NCBI RefSeq assembly: GCF_000620125.1
Contig: NZ_JHVL01000035.1
Location: 1-40,508 of the forward strand
Direction of reading: 5' to 3'
DNA length: 40,508 bases
Origin: Clostridiisalibacter paucivorans DSM 22131
GTDB taxonomy: Bacteria > Bacillota > Clostridia > Tissierellales > Clostridiisalibacteraceae
Shown here: one piece after another, positions 22,865 through 32,046 of the stretch
Numbering within the stretch: position 1 is the stretch's first letter
How the letters are laid out: every line of letters begins with the position of its first letter
Notes under the pieces: model-generated
The model's input: the letters and a program-made list of their open reading frames with translations, nothing else
What the model was told of the DNA's origin: nothing
Database searches by the model: none
Program-made: the position numbers and the translations under genes

Positions 22865-24526
22865 TTAATCTAGTATTAAATTGTCTATGGGTTTTCCTGG
22901 GGGAACTATAGGATATACCCCTTGATCTTTATCTATTACGCACTCTATTAATATAAATTCGTTGGCATCTTTCACTTCTTTTAATACTTCCTTCAATTCT
23001 AAAATATTCCTAACCTTATATCCCTTTAAACCATAAGCCTGAACTAATTTCACATAATCCACTTCATTACCAATATCTGTCTCTGAATACCTCTCATTTT
23101 GAAATAGTCTTTGCCATTGTCTTACCATACCTAAAGTGCTGTTATTAAATAGTATAGTAGTAATCGGTACATTATATTTTGATATTGTGGCCAACTCATT
23201 ACAGTTCATTCTAAAACTCCCATCTCCACTTATATGTACCACCGGCACATTGGGTTTTCCTATCTTGGCCCCTATGGCAGCACCTAATCCAAACCCCATA
23301 GTTCCCAAACCTCCAGAAGATATAAATGTCCTGGGCTTCTCAAAATTCCAATATTGAGCAGACCACATCTGATGCTGTCCCACATCCGTTATCACTAATG
23401 CATCTTCCCCTAGAACTTTCTTAGCTTGTCTAAGTATATTCTTAGGATGGAATGCTCTCTCTGTTATTTTATCATGCTCTTTCCAACTGTTTATTCTATC
23501 TATCCAATCAGTTCTATTTTTTTCCTCAACATGGGTTATAAGTCTATTTATAATTTCTTTGAGATCCCCTATAAGAGACACTTCCACATCTTTATTTTTA
23601 CCTACTTCAGTTACATCTATGTCTATGTGTATTATTTTTGCTCCTGGAGCAAATTTATCCACTTTACCCACTACTCTATCACTAAATCTAGCCCCTAATG
23701 CTATTATTAAATCACTATTGGTCACTGCTAAATTAGCCTCTTTAAATCCATGCATACCCACAAGGCCTAAAGATAGAGATTTGTTCCTATCAAATCCTCC
23801 CAGTCCCATAAGAGTATTGACCACAGGAATAGAACTTTTGTCTACTAATTTCGCTAAACATTCACTAGCCTCTGAAGTTATTATTCCTCCCCCTCCATAT
23901 ACAATTGGACGTTTAGATTGATTTATTATTTTAGCAGCCTTCTTTATTAATTTTTCCTCTTCATTGTTATGATTCAAATACCTTTCTTTTTTATTCAGTA
24001 TAACACTATGAAAATCCGTCCTTTTTAGAAATACATCCTTAGGTATATCTATAAGCACTGGTCCTGGTCTTCCCTCTCTAGCTATATAAAATGCTTCATT
24101 TACAACGCTTTGAAGCTCATTAATATCATTTACTAAAAAATTATGTTTAGTTATGGGAACTGTTATTCCTGTTATGTCTATTTCTTGAAATGAATCTCGT
24201 CCCAATATATTAGTCGGGACCTGGCCTGTGATAATTACTAAAGGTATGGAATCCATATATGCTGTAGCTATGCCAGTTACAGTATTAGTAGCCCCTGGAC
24301 CGGAAGTAGCAAAACATACCCCTACTTTACCAGTGGCTCTAGCATATCCATCAGCTCCATGAACTGCCCCTTGTTCATGGGCTGTTCTTATATGGGTAAA
24401 ATACTGTCCCTGATCATAAAGTGCATCATAAAGGGGAATTACTGCACCTCCTGGATAACCAAATATAGTATCTACTCCTTGATTTTTTAAACATTCTAAT
24501 ACTACTTGAGCCCCATTAAGTTCCAT
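22865..24526 (-). CDS. ilvB: Acetolactate synthase, large subunit
   Basis: This 553-residue thiamine-diphosphate enzyme condenses pyruvate to acetolactate, or pyruvate with 2-oxobutyrate, in branched-chain amino acid synthesis. FGYPGGAVIPLYDAL opens the pyrimidine-binding domain, with the catalytic Glu51 in AHEQGAVHGADGYARA. The diphosphate and magnesium motif is GDGSFRMNCNELATI...NN. The long form with IGARFSDRVVGKVDKFAP is anabolic IlvB, not catabolic AlsS, and the adjacent small-subunit gene supports that. It is the last gene of ilvN-ilvC-ilvB, 14 bp after ilvC, with TAGGAGG upstream. Confidence 0.95.
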   Translation of the reverse strand: MELNGAQVVLECLKNQGVDTIFGYPGGAVIPLYDALYDQGQYFTHIRTAHEQGAVHGADGYARATGKVGVCFATSGPGATNTVTGIATAYMDSIPLVIITGQVPTNILGRDSFQEIDITGITVPITKHNFLVNDINELQSVVNEAFYIAREGRPGPVLIDIPKDVFLKRTDFHSVILNKKERYLNHNNEEEKLIKKAAKIINQSKRPIVYGGGGIITSEASECLAKLVDKSSIPVVNTLMGLGGFDRNKSLSLGLVGMHGFKEANLAVTNSDLIIALGARFSDRVVGKVDKFAPGAKIIHIDIDVTEVGKNKDVEVSLIGDLKEIINRLITHVEEKNRTDWIDRINSWKEHDKITERAFHPKNILRQAKKVLGEDALVITDVGQHQMWSAQYWNFEKPRTFISSGGLGTMGFGLGAAIGAKIGKPNVPVVHISGDGSFRMNCNELATISKYNVPITTILFNNSTLGMVRQWQRLFQNERYSETDIGNEVDYVKLVQAYGLKGYKVRNILELKEVLKEVKDANEFILIECVIDKDQGVYPIVPPGKPIDNLILD

Positions 24527-24540
24527 CTTTTCACATCCTC

Positions 24541-25533
24541 CTATTTCTTAATCCACGACATCATCTTCCTTAATTCCTGCCCCACTTCAACTATTGGATG
24601 ATTTAATTCCCTATTTTTTATTGCATTAAATACGGGTCTATTCATTTCATTTTCCAATAACCACTCTTTAGCAAATCTTCCCTGCTGAATCTCTTTTAAT
24701 ACCTTTTTCATCTCTTCTCTAGTATCTTCAGTAACTATTCTATTACCTACCATATAGTCCCCATATTCAGCAGTATCACTTACACTATATCTCATATTTT
24801 CAAATCCACCTTCATACAACAAATCAACTATTAGCTTCATCTCATGGAGACATTCAAAATAGGCTATTTCCTTTTGATATCCTGCATCTACTAAGGTATC
24901 AAACCCTGCCTTTATTAACTCTGTTATACCTCCACATAAAACACATTGCTCACCAAAGAGGTCTGTTTCTGTCTCCTCTTTAAATGTAGTTTCAAGTACT
25001 CCTGCTCTAGTTGCTCCTATTCCCATGGCATATGCAAGGGCTAAATCCTTAGTATTTCCAGAATAATCCTGATGTACTGCCAGTAAAGCGGGTACACCAT
25101 TTCCCTGCTCATATACCCTCCTTACTAGATGCCCTGGACCCTTAGGTGCTATCATGAATACGTCCACATTTTTAGGAGGTATTATCTGATTAAAATGTAT
25201 ATTGAATCCATGGGCAAATGCCAATGCCTTTCCTTCAGTTAAATTTTCCTTCACATATTGGCTATAAACCTTTCTTTGGACTTCATCGGGTACAAGCATC
25301 ATAATTATATCTGATTCCTTAGTTGCTTGATCTACAGTCAATACTTTAAACCCCTTGTCCTCTGCCCTTTTCCATGATTTGCTTCCATTATACAATCCAA
25401 CAATCACATCTGCACCACTATCTTTTAGATTCAACGCATGGGCATGTCCTTGGCTACCAAACCCTATTACAGCTATTTTTTTATTTTTTAGTAGTTCAAA
25501 ATTACAGTCCCTATCGTAATATACTTTTGTCAT
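24541..25533 (-). CDS. ilvC: Ketol-acid reductoisomerase
   Basis: This enzyme converts acetolactate to 2,3-dihydroxy-isovalerate using NADPH and magnesium. [15 protein letters not shown] binds the cofactor, [16 protein letters not shown] is the family signature, and the C-terminal knotted domain carries [12 protein letters not shown] with its acidic metal ligands. I choose the ATG at 25531-25533 ([11 protein letters not shown], 330 residues). GGAG sits 10 bases before it and only one base before the in-frame ATG at 25542. It is the middle gene of the operon, 20-30 bp after ilvN. Confidence 0.96.
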   Translation of the reverse strand: MTKVYYDRDCNFELLKNKKIAVIGFGSQGHAHALNLKDSGADVIVGLYNGSKSWKRAEDKGFKVLTVDQATKESDIIMMLVPDEVQRKVYSQYVKENLTEGKALAFAHGFNIHFNQIIPPKNVDVFMIAPKGPGHLVRRVYEQGNGVPALLAVHQDYSGNTKDLALAYAMGIGATRAGVLETTFKEETETDLFGEQCVLCGGITELIKAGFDTLVDAGYQKEIAYFECLHEMKLIVDLLYEGGFENMRYSVSDTAEYGDYMVGNRIVTEDTREEMKKVLKEIQQGRFAKEWLLENEMNRPVFNAIKNRELNHPIVEVGQELRKMMSWIKK

Positions 25534-25562
25534 TTTAATCATTCTCCTCTCATTTTTGATGT

Positions 25563-25796
25563 TTAAGCTTCCCTTGCATCATATACATTTACTAATTTTT
25601 TCATCTGATTTATACATTTTTCAGCAGTTAATTCCATATTCTCTTCAAGAATAATGGTTAAATTGGCAAAATTGGCATCTTCTAAATTCTCCATATTTAC
25701 ACCCTTTACTTGAAATCTCTTTCTCTTCAATACCCCTACAACCCTCATAAGTACGTCCAAACCATTATCTACCCTGACACACACCTTTTTATCCAT
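25563..25796 (-). CDS. ilvN: Acetolactate synthase, short regulatory subunit
   Basis: This 77-residue protein consists of a single ACT domain ([20 protein letters not shown], then [19 protein letters not shown]). It is far shorter than the usual IlvN/IlvH of about 160 residues and closer to the IlvM type. It should bind IlvB and confer feedback control, perhaps with altered valine sensitivity. It is the first gene of the operon, directly after the T-box leader, with AGGAGGT upstream. The ORF is complete with its own start and stop, so it is a short form and not a broken gene. Confidence 0.85.
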   Translation of the reverse strand: MDKKVCVRVDNGLDVLMRVVGVLKRKRFQVKGVNMENLEDANFANLTIILEENMELTAEKCINQMKKLVNVYDAREA

Positions 25797-25822
25797 AGAT
25801 ACACCTCCTAAAAATTTAAATA

Positions 25823-26139
25823 AAAAAGCCCCTCGTTCCTAAGATATATAATCTATATATACCTTAGGGACGAGGGGCATTCTCGCGGTACCACCCTAAT
25901 TCTTAAGTATAATTTATACTTAAGCAACTTTTTTTCAGGTCGAAGGTTTACCTTGAACCCTATCCATATAACGGTAGATACCGAAATCATCTACTTGACC
26001 TAAAGGCCTTTTGAATCATCTGCTCGGGAATGATCATTATATCCTATTTAACACCAACTCTCACCAAATGTTGGCTCTCTGTAGTTAAAGGGAGGACATC
26101 ATTCTTTCCCTCACTGCATTTACTATTTTTAATATATTG
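25823..26139 (-). promoter_or_regulatory. T-box leader of the ilvNCB operon, probable isoleucine specifier
   Basis: The T-box sequence AGGGTGGTACCGCG is at 25884-25897. A 16-bp terminator stem (25828-25843 with 25863-25878, one G-T pair) is followed by GCTTTTTTATTT. Upstream, Stem I shows AGAGAG and GGTGAGAG, the AG bulge and distal loop elements. GGGAA/TTCCC can close the specifier loop, placing ATC (26032-26034) next to a purine at the specifier position, which is isoleucine. Uncharged tRNA-Ile would stabilise the antiterminator and switch the operon on. Confidence 0.9.
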
Positions 26140-26145
26140 TTTATT

Positions 26146-26175
26146 ATTATACTATCGTAATGATAATAAAGTCAA
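26146..26175 (-). promoter_or_regulatory. Sigma-A promoter of the T-box/ilv operon
   Basis: TTGACT (26170-26175) and TATAAT (26146-26151) are separated by 18 bp on the minus strand. Confidence 0.75.
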
Positions 26176-26203
26176 CATTATTTTTAAAATTTTCTTAACT
26201 TTT

Positions 26204-26911
26204 TTATTCAGCCTCTATTACTAATGGTAATTTTTTTATATCCCATGGATCTCTATTGAAACTACTAAAGATATCTATTTCCTCAAAACCAGCCTTTGTA
26301 AGTAAAGTTATAATCTCATCTTTTCTTATGGGCAATAGCATAATACTATTTTCTATTTCTCTATTTTCATATTTTATAATAAGATTAGTATTAAATTGTA
26401 TAAATCCATTGATTAGTTTATATTTCCTCACAAATTTTATTTTATCATTTTCTATTGTTGGTAATCCTTGTAGCTTCTCATTTAATACTTTGTCATAATT
26501 AATTATTTGAAACTTAAATTTTCCTTGCCTTTTCAGCAATGATTTTACCTTTTTAAAAAAATTTAATATTTCCTCTTTGCTATTTAAATGTACCAATGTA
26601 TTTCCAAAACATATAATCTGATTAAATTCAGTATCTGAAAATTTCTCATCTATATCCAACATATCTATGACATAATACGCTAGATTTTCAGTCTCATATC
26701 CCTTGGCAATATCTATCATATCTGCATCAATATCTATACCTACAGCCCAGTGTCCATACTCATTTAATCTTCTAGTTAACTCTCCAGTAGAGCATCCAAT
26801 ATCCAATATTATTTGATTTTTTTGTACTCTATCTAAAACAAAATTTACCTTGTCATTCTTTAATGGAAATATATAATCATAATACTTTGAAATACTAGTA
26901 TAAAAAGACAA
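26204..26911 (-). CDS. Class I SAM-dependent methyltransferase
   Basis: This protein of about 235 residues has the SAM-binding motif ILDIGCSTGELTRRL, the acidic motif VGIDIDADMIDIAK, and the later FNQIICFGNTLVHL strand. The target is unknown; small-molecule methyltransferases of the Methyltransf_11/25 type look similar. An upstream in-frame ATG (26938) would put the strong GGGGAGGAG Shine-Dalgarno inside the coding region. I therefore prefer the TTG at 26909-26911, 7-8 bases after GGAGG, giving SFYTSISKYYDYIFPLK as the N-terminus. It lies between the T-box promoter and ssrA and appears to stand alone. Confidence 0.8.
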   Translation of the reverse strand: MSFYTSISKYYDYIFPLKNDKVNFVLDRVQKNQIILDIGCSTGELTRRLNEYGHWAVGIDIDADMIDIAKGYETENLAYYVIDMLDIDEKFSDTEFNQIICFGNTLVHLNSKEEILNFFKKVKSLLKRQGKFKFQIINYDKVLNEKLQGLPTIENDKIKFVRKYKLINGFIQFNTNLIIKYENREIENSIMLLPIRKDEIITLLTKAGFEEIDIFSSFNRDPWDIKKLPLVIEAE

Positions 26912-27003
26912 AACATCTCCTCCCCACATTATAAACATGTTATTGTTGCATATTTATATTACCCTAAAGTGAAATTATTAATCTTCATTTTTAAAATCAA
27001 AAA

Positions 27004-27028
27004 ACTGACTGGGTCTATCCCAATCAGT
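27004..27028 (-). terminator. Terminator of ssrA
   Basis: ACTGACTGGG (27004-27013) pairs with 27019-27028 with one mismatch. On the minus strand TTTTTTGATTTT follows. It begins 25 bases after the tmRNA CCA end. Confidence 0.85.
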
Positions 27029-27052
27029 CATGTAAACTATCTATTTATTATT

Positions 27053-27410
27053 TGGTGGAGGCGGTGGGAGTTGAACCCACGTCCGAAGATACTTTGCAAA
27101 GAGCTTCTCCCAGAACAGTTGTTGTTTTTATATTCGCCGCAAAGAACGCTCAACAACAAGCTTTCTCATTGGCTATCTCCAATTGTTCCACCTAAGGTCG
27201 GAGCATCCCTTAAGCAGTTCCCCGCATATAATGGCCCTTACTTTAAAATAGGCGGGACTATTTTAAAGAGGGAGCTGCGTTATATTACGCAGCTAAAGCG
27301 TAATTTTCGTCTGCGTTTACATTTAGTGCTTAGCTTTTTTATGTGGTACCAAGCCAACCACATCTGGCTACTCCAAACTCCATATCCCCGTCGAAGCCTT
27401 ATTCGCCCCC
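27053..27410 (-). ncRNA. ssrA: Transfer-messenger RNA
   Basis: This 358-base tmRNA rescues stalled ribosomes with SmpB. The 5' end GGGGGCG pairs with CGCCTCC near the 3' end over 7 bp (one G-U), followed by A and an encoded CCA. The 5' segment GGCTTCGACGGGGAT and the 3' T-arm GGTTCAACTCC-like sequence form the tRNA-like domain. The tag reading frame (27285-27314) encodes ADENYALAA and then TAA, if the resume codon is GCA at 27312-27314. The Ala-Leu-Ala-Ala end marks products for proteolysis. It lies 10 bases after smpB. Confidence 0.97.
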
Positions 27411-27419
27411 GTATATATT

Positions 27420-27887
27420 TTAATTATATTTTAAACTCATATGCTTTTTCATCCTAAGTTCAGCATCCCTCTTAGCTATGGATTCCCTTTTATCATATAA
27501 TTTTTTACCCTTAGCTATAGAAAGGTCTATCTTAACTAACCCTCTTTTGTTTATATATATACTCAAAGGAATAAGCGAATATCCTTGTTGAGTTATATAC
27601 CCAATTAGTTTATTTATTTCTCTTTTATGAAGTAGTAGCTTTCTCTTTCTTAAAGGATCTTTATTATATATATTACCCTTTTCATAGGGACTTATATGCA
27701 TATTATATATGAATATTTCTCCCTTTTCTACCATTGCATAACTATCCTTTATATTTACTTTTCCTTGCCTTATGGACTTAACTTCAGTCCCTGCCAAAAC
27801 TACACCAGTTTCTATAGTGTCCTCTATAAAATAACTATGTCTAGCTTTTTTATTTCTAGCTACTATCTTTTTTTCCCCTTTACCCAT
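27420..27887 (-). CDS. smpB: SsrA-binding protein SmpB
   Basis: This small RNA-binding protein escorts tmRNA into the A site of stalled ribosomes. [45 protein letters not shown] and the basic tail [20 protein letters not shown] are diagnostic. I start it at the ATG ending at 27887 (MGKGEKK, 155 residues), the usual N-terminus, with GGTGA upstream. The frame is open for 11 more codons but those residues are not family-like. It directly precedes ssrA. RNase R, its normal upstream neighbour in Firmicutes, is 6 kb away. Confidence 0.96.
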   Translation of the reverse strand: MGKGEKKIVARNKKARHSYFIEDTIETGVVLAGTEVKSIRQGKVNIKDSYAMVEKGEIFIYNMHISPYEKGNIYNKDPLRKRKLLLHKREINKLIGYITQQGYSLIPLSIYINKRGLVKIDLSIAKGKKLYDKRESIAKRDAELRMKKHMSLKYN

Positions 27888-27991
27888 ATATATCACCAAA
27901 TCCAGTATTTTTATGTGCAACGTTCATTATAGCAAATATATAGTATTATGTCAATATATATAGTATCACCAAATCAACATCAATTAAAGCA

Positions 27992-28021
27992 ATTGAGCTG
28001 AATTTTAAAATCCAGCTCAAT
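27992..28021 (-). terminator. Hairpin at the end of the TRAP operon
   Basis: ATTGAGCTG (27992-28000) pairs with 28013-28021, and the inner ATTTTAAAAT also pairs, giving a near-perfect palindrome of 30 bp. The U-tract after it on the minus strand is short (TGCTTTAATTG). It lies 13 bp after the dehydrogenase stop. Confidence 0.6.
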
Positions 28022-28034
28022 CATAAATCTATAT

Positions 28035-29009
28035 CTATTTATTCACTCTATTTTCTGGTTCTTTTCCTGATAAAACTCTTATTACTTCTTCACATGCCCT
28101 TCTTCGCAATTCTTCCATTGAATCACTTGTAAAAAATGCTGCGTGGGGCGTAATAATTAAGTTTTCCAATTGAAACAATTTATTATCGGGTTTAAGTGGC
28201 TCCGTTTCAGTCACATCTAATGCTGCCCCTGCTATTAATTTATTTTTTAATGCTTCATATAAATCATCTTCCTTAACCAAAGGTCCCCTTCCAGTATTTA
28301 CAATATATGCAGTAGATTTCATATTTTTAAATACATCAATATTGAATTGATGTTTAGTTTCAGGTGTTAGAGGGGTATTAATAGATATAATATCTGATTC
28401 TATTATGGCCGTATCAAAATCAACTAATTCTACCCCCATATCTTCAGCAATTTTAGGATCAATATATGGATCTGTTGCAATTATCCTAAATCCAAAGGGC
28501 CTTGCCTTTTGTGCAACTAGTCTTGCAATTTTCCCAAAACCAAATATGCCCAATGTCAATGCTGATAACCTTCTCATTTCGGGAAATTCACTAATCTTGT
28601 GTATACTTCGTATATCCCATTCTCCTCCCCTTGTATGCTTATCATAAGTATTTATATGTCTTAGCAAGTTGAGCATTAAAGTAATGGTAAAATCTGAAAC
28701 CTCCTCTATACAATAATCTGGAATATTACAAACTGCAATTCCTTTCTCTCTTGCCCTATCTGTATCTATAGTATCATATCCTATCCCTTGCCTCACTATG
28801 ACTTTACAATTATTCATAGAATCAATTATTTCCTTGGTTATTGGCTTATCTGCTGTTATGATAGCATCTGTATCAACTACCTCTTTTCGAAATGTCTCCT
28901 GATCGTCATTTGGTATAAATACTAAATCTAGACCTGCCTTTTCTATTAAACCTCTCTCATAGGTTGGATTGTTTATTAATACACTACTCAAAACAACTTT
29001 TTTTCCCAT
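28035..29009 (-). CDS. D-2-hydroxyacid dehydrogenase (SerA/CtBP-like)
   Basis: This 324-residue NAD-dependent dehydrogenase interconverts a 2-hydroxyacid and a 2-oxoacid. The Rossmann motif is GIFGFGKIARLVA (about 154-166), and Asp180 follows the second strand, which favours NAD. The catalytic residues of the family are visible: Arg241 in NTGRGPLV, Glu270 in DVTETEPL and His289 in TPHAAFFT. There is no ACT or other regulatory domain, unlike many SerA proteins. It is the last gene of the TRAP operon. Its partner aminotransferase suggests that it handles the 2-oxo or 2-hydroxy form of the transported compound. The exact substrate is unknown. Confidence 0.88.
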   Translation of the reverse strand: MGKKVVLSSVLINNPTYERGLIEKAGLDLVFIPNDDQETFRKEVVDTDAIITADKPITKEIIDSMNNCKVIVRQGIGYDTIDTDRAREKGIAVCNIPDYCIEEVSDFTITLMLNLLRHINTYDKHTRGGEWDIRSIHKISEFPEMRRLSALTLGIFGFGKIARLVAQKARPFGFRIIATDPYIDPKIAEDMGVELVDFDTAIIESDIISINTPLTPETKHQFNIDVFKNMKSTAYIVNTGRGPLVKEDDLYEALKNKLIAGAALDVTETEPLKPDNKLFQLENLIITPHAAFFTSDSMEELRRRACEEVIRVLSGKEPENRVNK

Positions 29010-29078
29010 ATATATTACCTCCTAATCATTTTTAAATATATTGAATAGTCCTTTATCTTATTTCATTTAAACTCTAAA

Positions 29079-30248
29079 CTATAGTTTTCCTAAAGCCTCT
29101 TTGATTTTATAGCAGGCTTCTACAATATCTTCATAAGAACGACAATATGCCAATCTTATATGACCTTTTCCATAATCTCCAAAGGCCGTTCCTGGGACTC
29201 CTACAACCCCTGCTTCATCCATTAAATAATTACAAAAATCCGTCTCAGTCATTCCAAATGCTGTGATATCAGGAAATGCATAAAATGCACCCTTGGGTTT
29301 TATCATTTTTAATCCATCTATTTTAGTGAAGGCATCATATAGATAATCTCCCCTTCTTTTAAATTCTTTTACCATATCATCAATAAAATTATCACCATGT
29401 TTAAACGCTTCTACAGCACCCCATTGAGCAAATGCTGTAACACAGGTAGAAAAATTTTGATGCACTTTATTTATATATTTGATTGCATTTAACGGTCCAA
29501 GTACATATCCCACTCTCCAACCTGTCATGGAAAATGATTTAGAAGTGGATTTTACTACTAAAGTTCTTTCCCTCATATCTTCTAATGTTGAAATAGAAAC
29601 ATGTTCTTGTCCATAAATAAATTCATCATAACATTCATCAGATACGACTATCAAATCCCTTTCTTTGGCTATGTTTGCAATCTTCTGTAAGTTTTCCTTA
29701 TCCAAGACATATCCTGCTGGATTATTAGGTGAATTAAGTAATATCATCTTTGTATTTTTAGTTATTCTCTTTTCTATTTCCTCTATTCTCAATTCCCAAT
29801 TATCAACCATAAGTACGGGTACTTCTACTAATTTAACTCCAGCTATAATGGCTTGTTCTCTATAAGCTGAAAAGAAAGGACTGGGACAAATAATTTCTTC
29901 TCCAGGGTTCAACATAGTCAACATAATTACACCTATAACCTCTGCTGCTCCACACATTACACTGATTTCTGTTTCATAATCATATTTAAGACCAAAACGT
30001 CTTTCTTCCTTTTCACAAATAGCTTTCCTTAAAGGTTTAATACCATTAATATCTGTATAATGAACTTGTCCTTTATCTAGAGCCTTTTTTACTCCTTCCT
30101 TAGCAAAATCTGGTGAATCATAGTCTGGCCTACCAATTTCCATATGTATAACCCTTTTTCCTTGTTCTTCTAATTTATTTGCTCTTCCAAATATCTCATA
30201 TAGTCCTCCAAAAGGCATTGCTTTCAATCTTTCATTACAATCTTTCAT
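29079..30248 (-). CDS. Class I/II PLP-dependent aminotransferase
   Basis: This 389-residue fold-type I aminotransferase of the aspartate/aromatic family has the PLP Lys237 in STSKSFSMTGWRVGY, NSPNNPAGYV with the conserved Asn, SDECYDEF with the pyridine-binding Asp and Tyr, and the substrate-carboxylate Arg in HIRLAYCRSYED. It swaps amino and oxo groups between an amino acid and a 2-oxoacid. Its position between dctM and the 2-hydroxyacid dehydrogenase implies a shared route. The amino acid cannot be named from sequence. AGGGGGAG precedes the ATG. Annotation as a generic AspC-like aminotransferase is safest. Confidence 0.9.
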   Translation of the reverse strand: MKDCNERLKAMPFGGLYEIFGRANKLEEQGKRVIHMEIGRPDYDSPDFAKEGVKKALDKGQVHYTDINGIKPLRKAICEKEERRFGLKYDYETEISVMCGAAEVIGVIMLTMLNPGEEIICPSPFFSAYREQAIIAGVKLVEVPVLMVDNWELRIEEIEKRITKNTKMILLNSPNNPAGYVLDKENLQKIANIAKERDLIVVSDECYDEFIYGQEHVSISTLEDMRERTLVVKSTSKSFSMTGWRVGYVLGPLNAIKYINKVHQNFSTCVTAFAQWGAVEAFKHGDNFIDDMVKEFKRRGDYLYDAFTKIDGLKMIKPKGAFYAFPDITAFGMTETDFCNYLMDEAGVVGVPGTAFGDYGKGHIRLAYCRSYEDIVEACYKIKEALGKL

Positions 30249-30275
30249 TTTATACTCCCCCTATTTTTAAAATTT

Positions 30276-31541
30276 TTATACTAATAACATGGACAATTGT
30301 GGAATAAAAGTTGTCAATAATAGTACAAATATAATAGTTCCAATAATTGGCCATATATATTTAATAATACCTTCCATAGGTATCTTTCCAACTGCTGACG
30401 CAATAAATAGATTTGCTCCATATGGAGGTGTAATAAAGCCAATAGCCAAATTCATAGTCATAATAATACCAAAATGAATTGGATCAATATCTAGAGCTAT
30501 TGCCACTGGCAAAAATATAGGTGCTAAAATAGTACAACTTGAAATATTATCAATAAACATTCCTACTATTAGTAAAAATATATTTATCAACAATAAAATA
30601 ACTAATTTACTGCTTGAAAAATTAATCAATGCATTTGCCACAGTTCCCGGTACCTGTTCCATAGTCAATAGAGTTCCAAATCCTGAAGATAATCCAATCA
30701 TAAATGATGTTGCACCTGCTATAACAACTGTATCTTTTAAACAATCAAATAGTTGTTTTTTCCTAATCTCTTTGTATACAAATGTTCCAATAATCCAAGT
30801 ATATACACATGAAATAGCTGCTGCCTCTGTGGGTGTAAAATATCCACTATATATACCACCCAATATAATTAGAGGACTTAATAATGCCCAAAATGCATCT
30901 TTTACTGCTACAAAAACAGATTTTAACGTAGGTCTATCACCTTTACCAGACCATCCATTTTTTTTGGCGATTCTATAATTTAAAAACATCAAAGCTACTC
31001 CCATCAATATACCAGGAATAATTCCTGCTAAAAAAAGACTTCCAATAGATGTGCCAGTTACTACACCATAAATTACAAATGGTATAGATGGTGGAATAAC
31101 TACACCAATAGTTCCAGCTGCAGCTGTTAGTGCTGCCGCATATCCTCCGTCATATCCTTCATCTTTCATAGCTGGCATCATAAAAGATCCCACTGCTGAT
31201 ACTGTAGCTGGTCCCGAACCAGAAATAGCAGCAAAAAACATACAAGTCAATGTTGTTACCATTCCAAGCCCACCAGTTATAAATCCTATTACATGATCAG
31301 CTAAATTTAATAATCTTTTGGAAACGCCACCATATCTCATGAAATTCCCTGCCAACATAAAAAATGGTATTGCCATCAATGTAAAAGAATCTAAAGCTGT
31401 AAAAGAATTTTGTGCAATCATAATTGGATCTATATTAGTTGCAAACAATACAGTAGTTAACGTTGCCAAGCCAAGTGATATACCAATTGGCAAGCTAATA
31501 CTTACAAATACAGCTAGCAATATAAATAATAAAATTATCAT
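30276..31541 (-). CDS. dctM: TRAP transporter, large permease subunit
   Basis: This 421-residue membrane protein is the cation-driven channel of a tripartite ATP-independent periplasmic (TRAP) transporter. The family segments MAIPFFMLAGNFMRYGG, AAISGSGPATVSAVG, GVVIPPSIPFVIYG and GFITPPYGANLF are present, and the length is normal. It uses a sodium or proton gradient, not ATP. It lies after dctQ with AGGAGGGGG as ribosome binding site. Confidence 0.95.
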   Translation of the reverse strand: MIILLFILLAVFVSISLPIGISLGLATLTTVLFATNIDPIMIAQNSFTALDSFTLMAIPFFMLAGNFMRYGGVSKRLLNLADHVIGFITGGLGMVTTLTCMFFAAISGSGPATVSAVGSFMMPAMKDEGYDGGYAAALTAAAGTIGVVIPPSIPFVIYGVVTGTSIGSLFLAGIIPGILMGVALMFLNYRIAKKNGWSGKGDRPTLKSVFVAVKDAFWALLSPLIILGGIYSGYFTPTEAAAISCVYTWIIGTFVYKEIRKKQLFDCLKDTVVIAGATSFMIGLSSGFGTLLTMEQVPGTVANALINFSSSKLVILLLINIFLLIVGMFIDNISSCTILAPIFLPVAIALDIDPIHFGIIMTMNLAIGFITPPYGANLFIASAVGKIPMEGIIKYIWPIIGTIIFVLLLTTFIPQLSMLLV

Positions 31542-31562
31542 TATTTACCCCCTCCTAAATTT

Positions 31563-32030
31563 CTAATTTTTGACCTCATGGTATAGTTTTTGTAGTAATC
31601 TAAATATCATCAGACCACAACCAACGGTAACGGAAGCATAAGCATATCCCATTGGTATTTGCATAGCGGGAGATACTTGTCCTCTATTAAACAATATCTT
31701 TACTAATTGACCCGATTTAATAGTCATAAATCCAGCAAATACTGTCCATAACACTATAATAAAAATTTCAAAATTCATTTTTCCTTTTTTAGAATATTTA
31801 TCTCTGAAAGTAGTGATCCTCAAATGTGCATCCTCTTTCACCGCTAGAGAAGCCCCTATCCAAATTTGATACAACATTACATACCGAGCAATTTCTTCAG
31901 CCCATGTAAATGAAAAATCAAAAAAAGTCCGTAAAAAAACTTGTAAAGAAATAATCACAACCATGAATACCAATGTTCCAATAAGAAAATATGTTTCTAA
32001 ATTTTCATCTAGCCATTTCAAAACTTTCAA
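31563..32030 (-). CDS. dctQ: TRAP transporter, small permease subunit
   Basis: This small four-helix membrane protein pairs with DctM. VFLRTFFDFSFTWAEEIARYVMLYQIWIGASLAVKEDAHL, quoted here only in part of its key residues FTWAEEIARY and GASLAVK, is typical of DctQ. An ATG at 32054 overlaps the end of dctP, but the AGGAGGG site lies downstream of it. I therefore prefer the TTG at 32028-32030 (155 residues), 8 bases after that site. The start remains uncertain by eight codons. Confidence 0.88.
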   Translation of the reverse strand: MKVLKWLDENLETYFLIGTLVFMVVIISLQVFLRTFFDFSFTWAEEIARYVMLYQIWIGASLAVKEDAHLRITTFRDKYSKKGKMNFEIFIIVLWTVFAGFMTIKSGQLVKILFNRGQVSPAMQIPMGYAYASVTVGCGLMIFRLLQKLYHEVKN

Positions 32031-32046
32031 TGTTTTCCCTCCTATT

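Noticed and set aside
26969-27457. Plus-strand open frame of 162 codons over the tmRNA region
   Set aside because: It is antisense to ssrA, whose acceptor stem, CCA end and tag frame are clear. The translated product has no family features and no ribosome binding site was evident.
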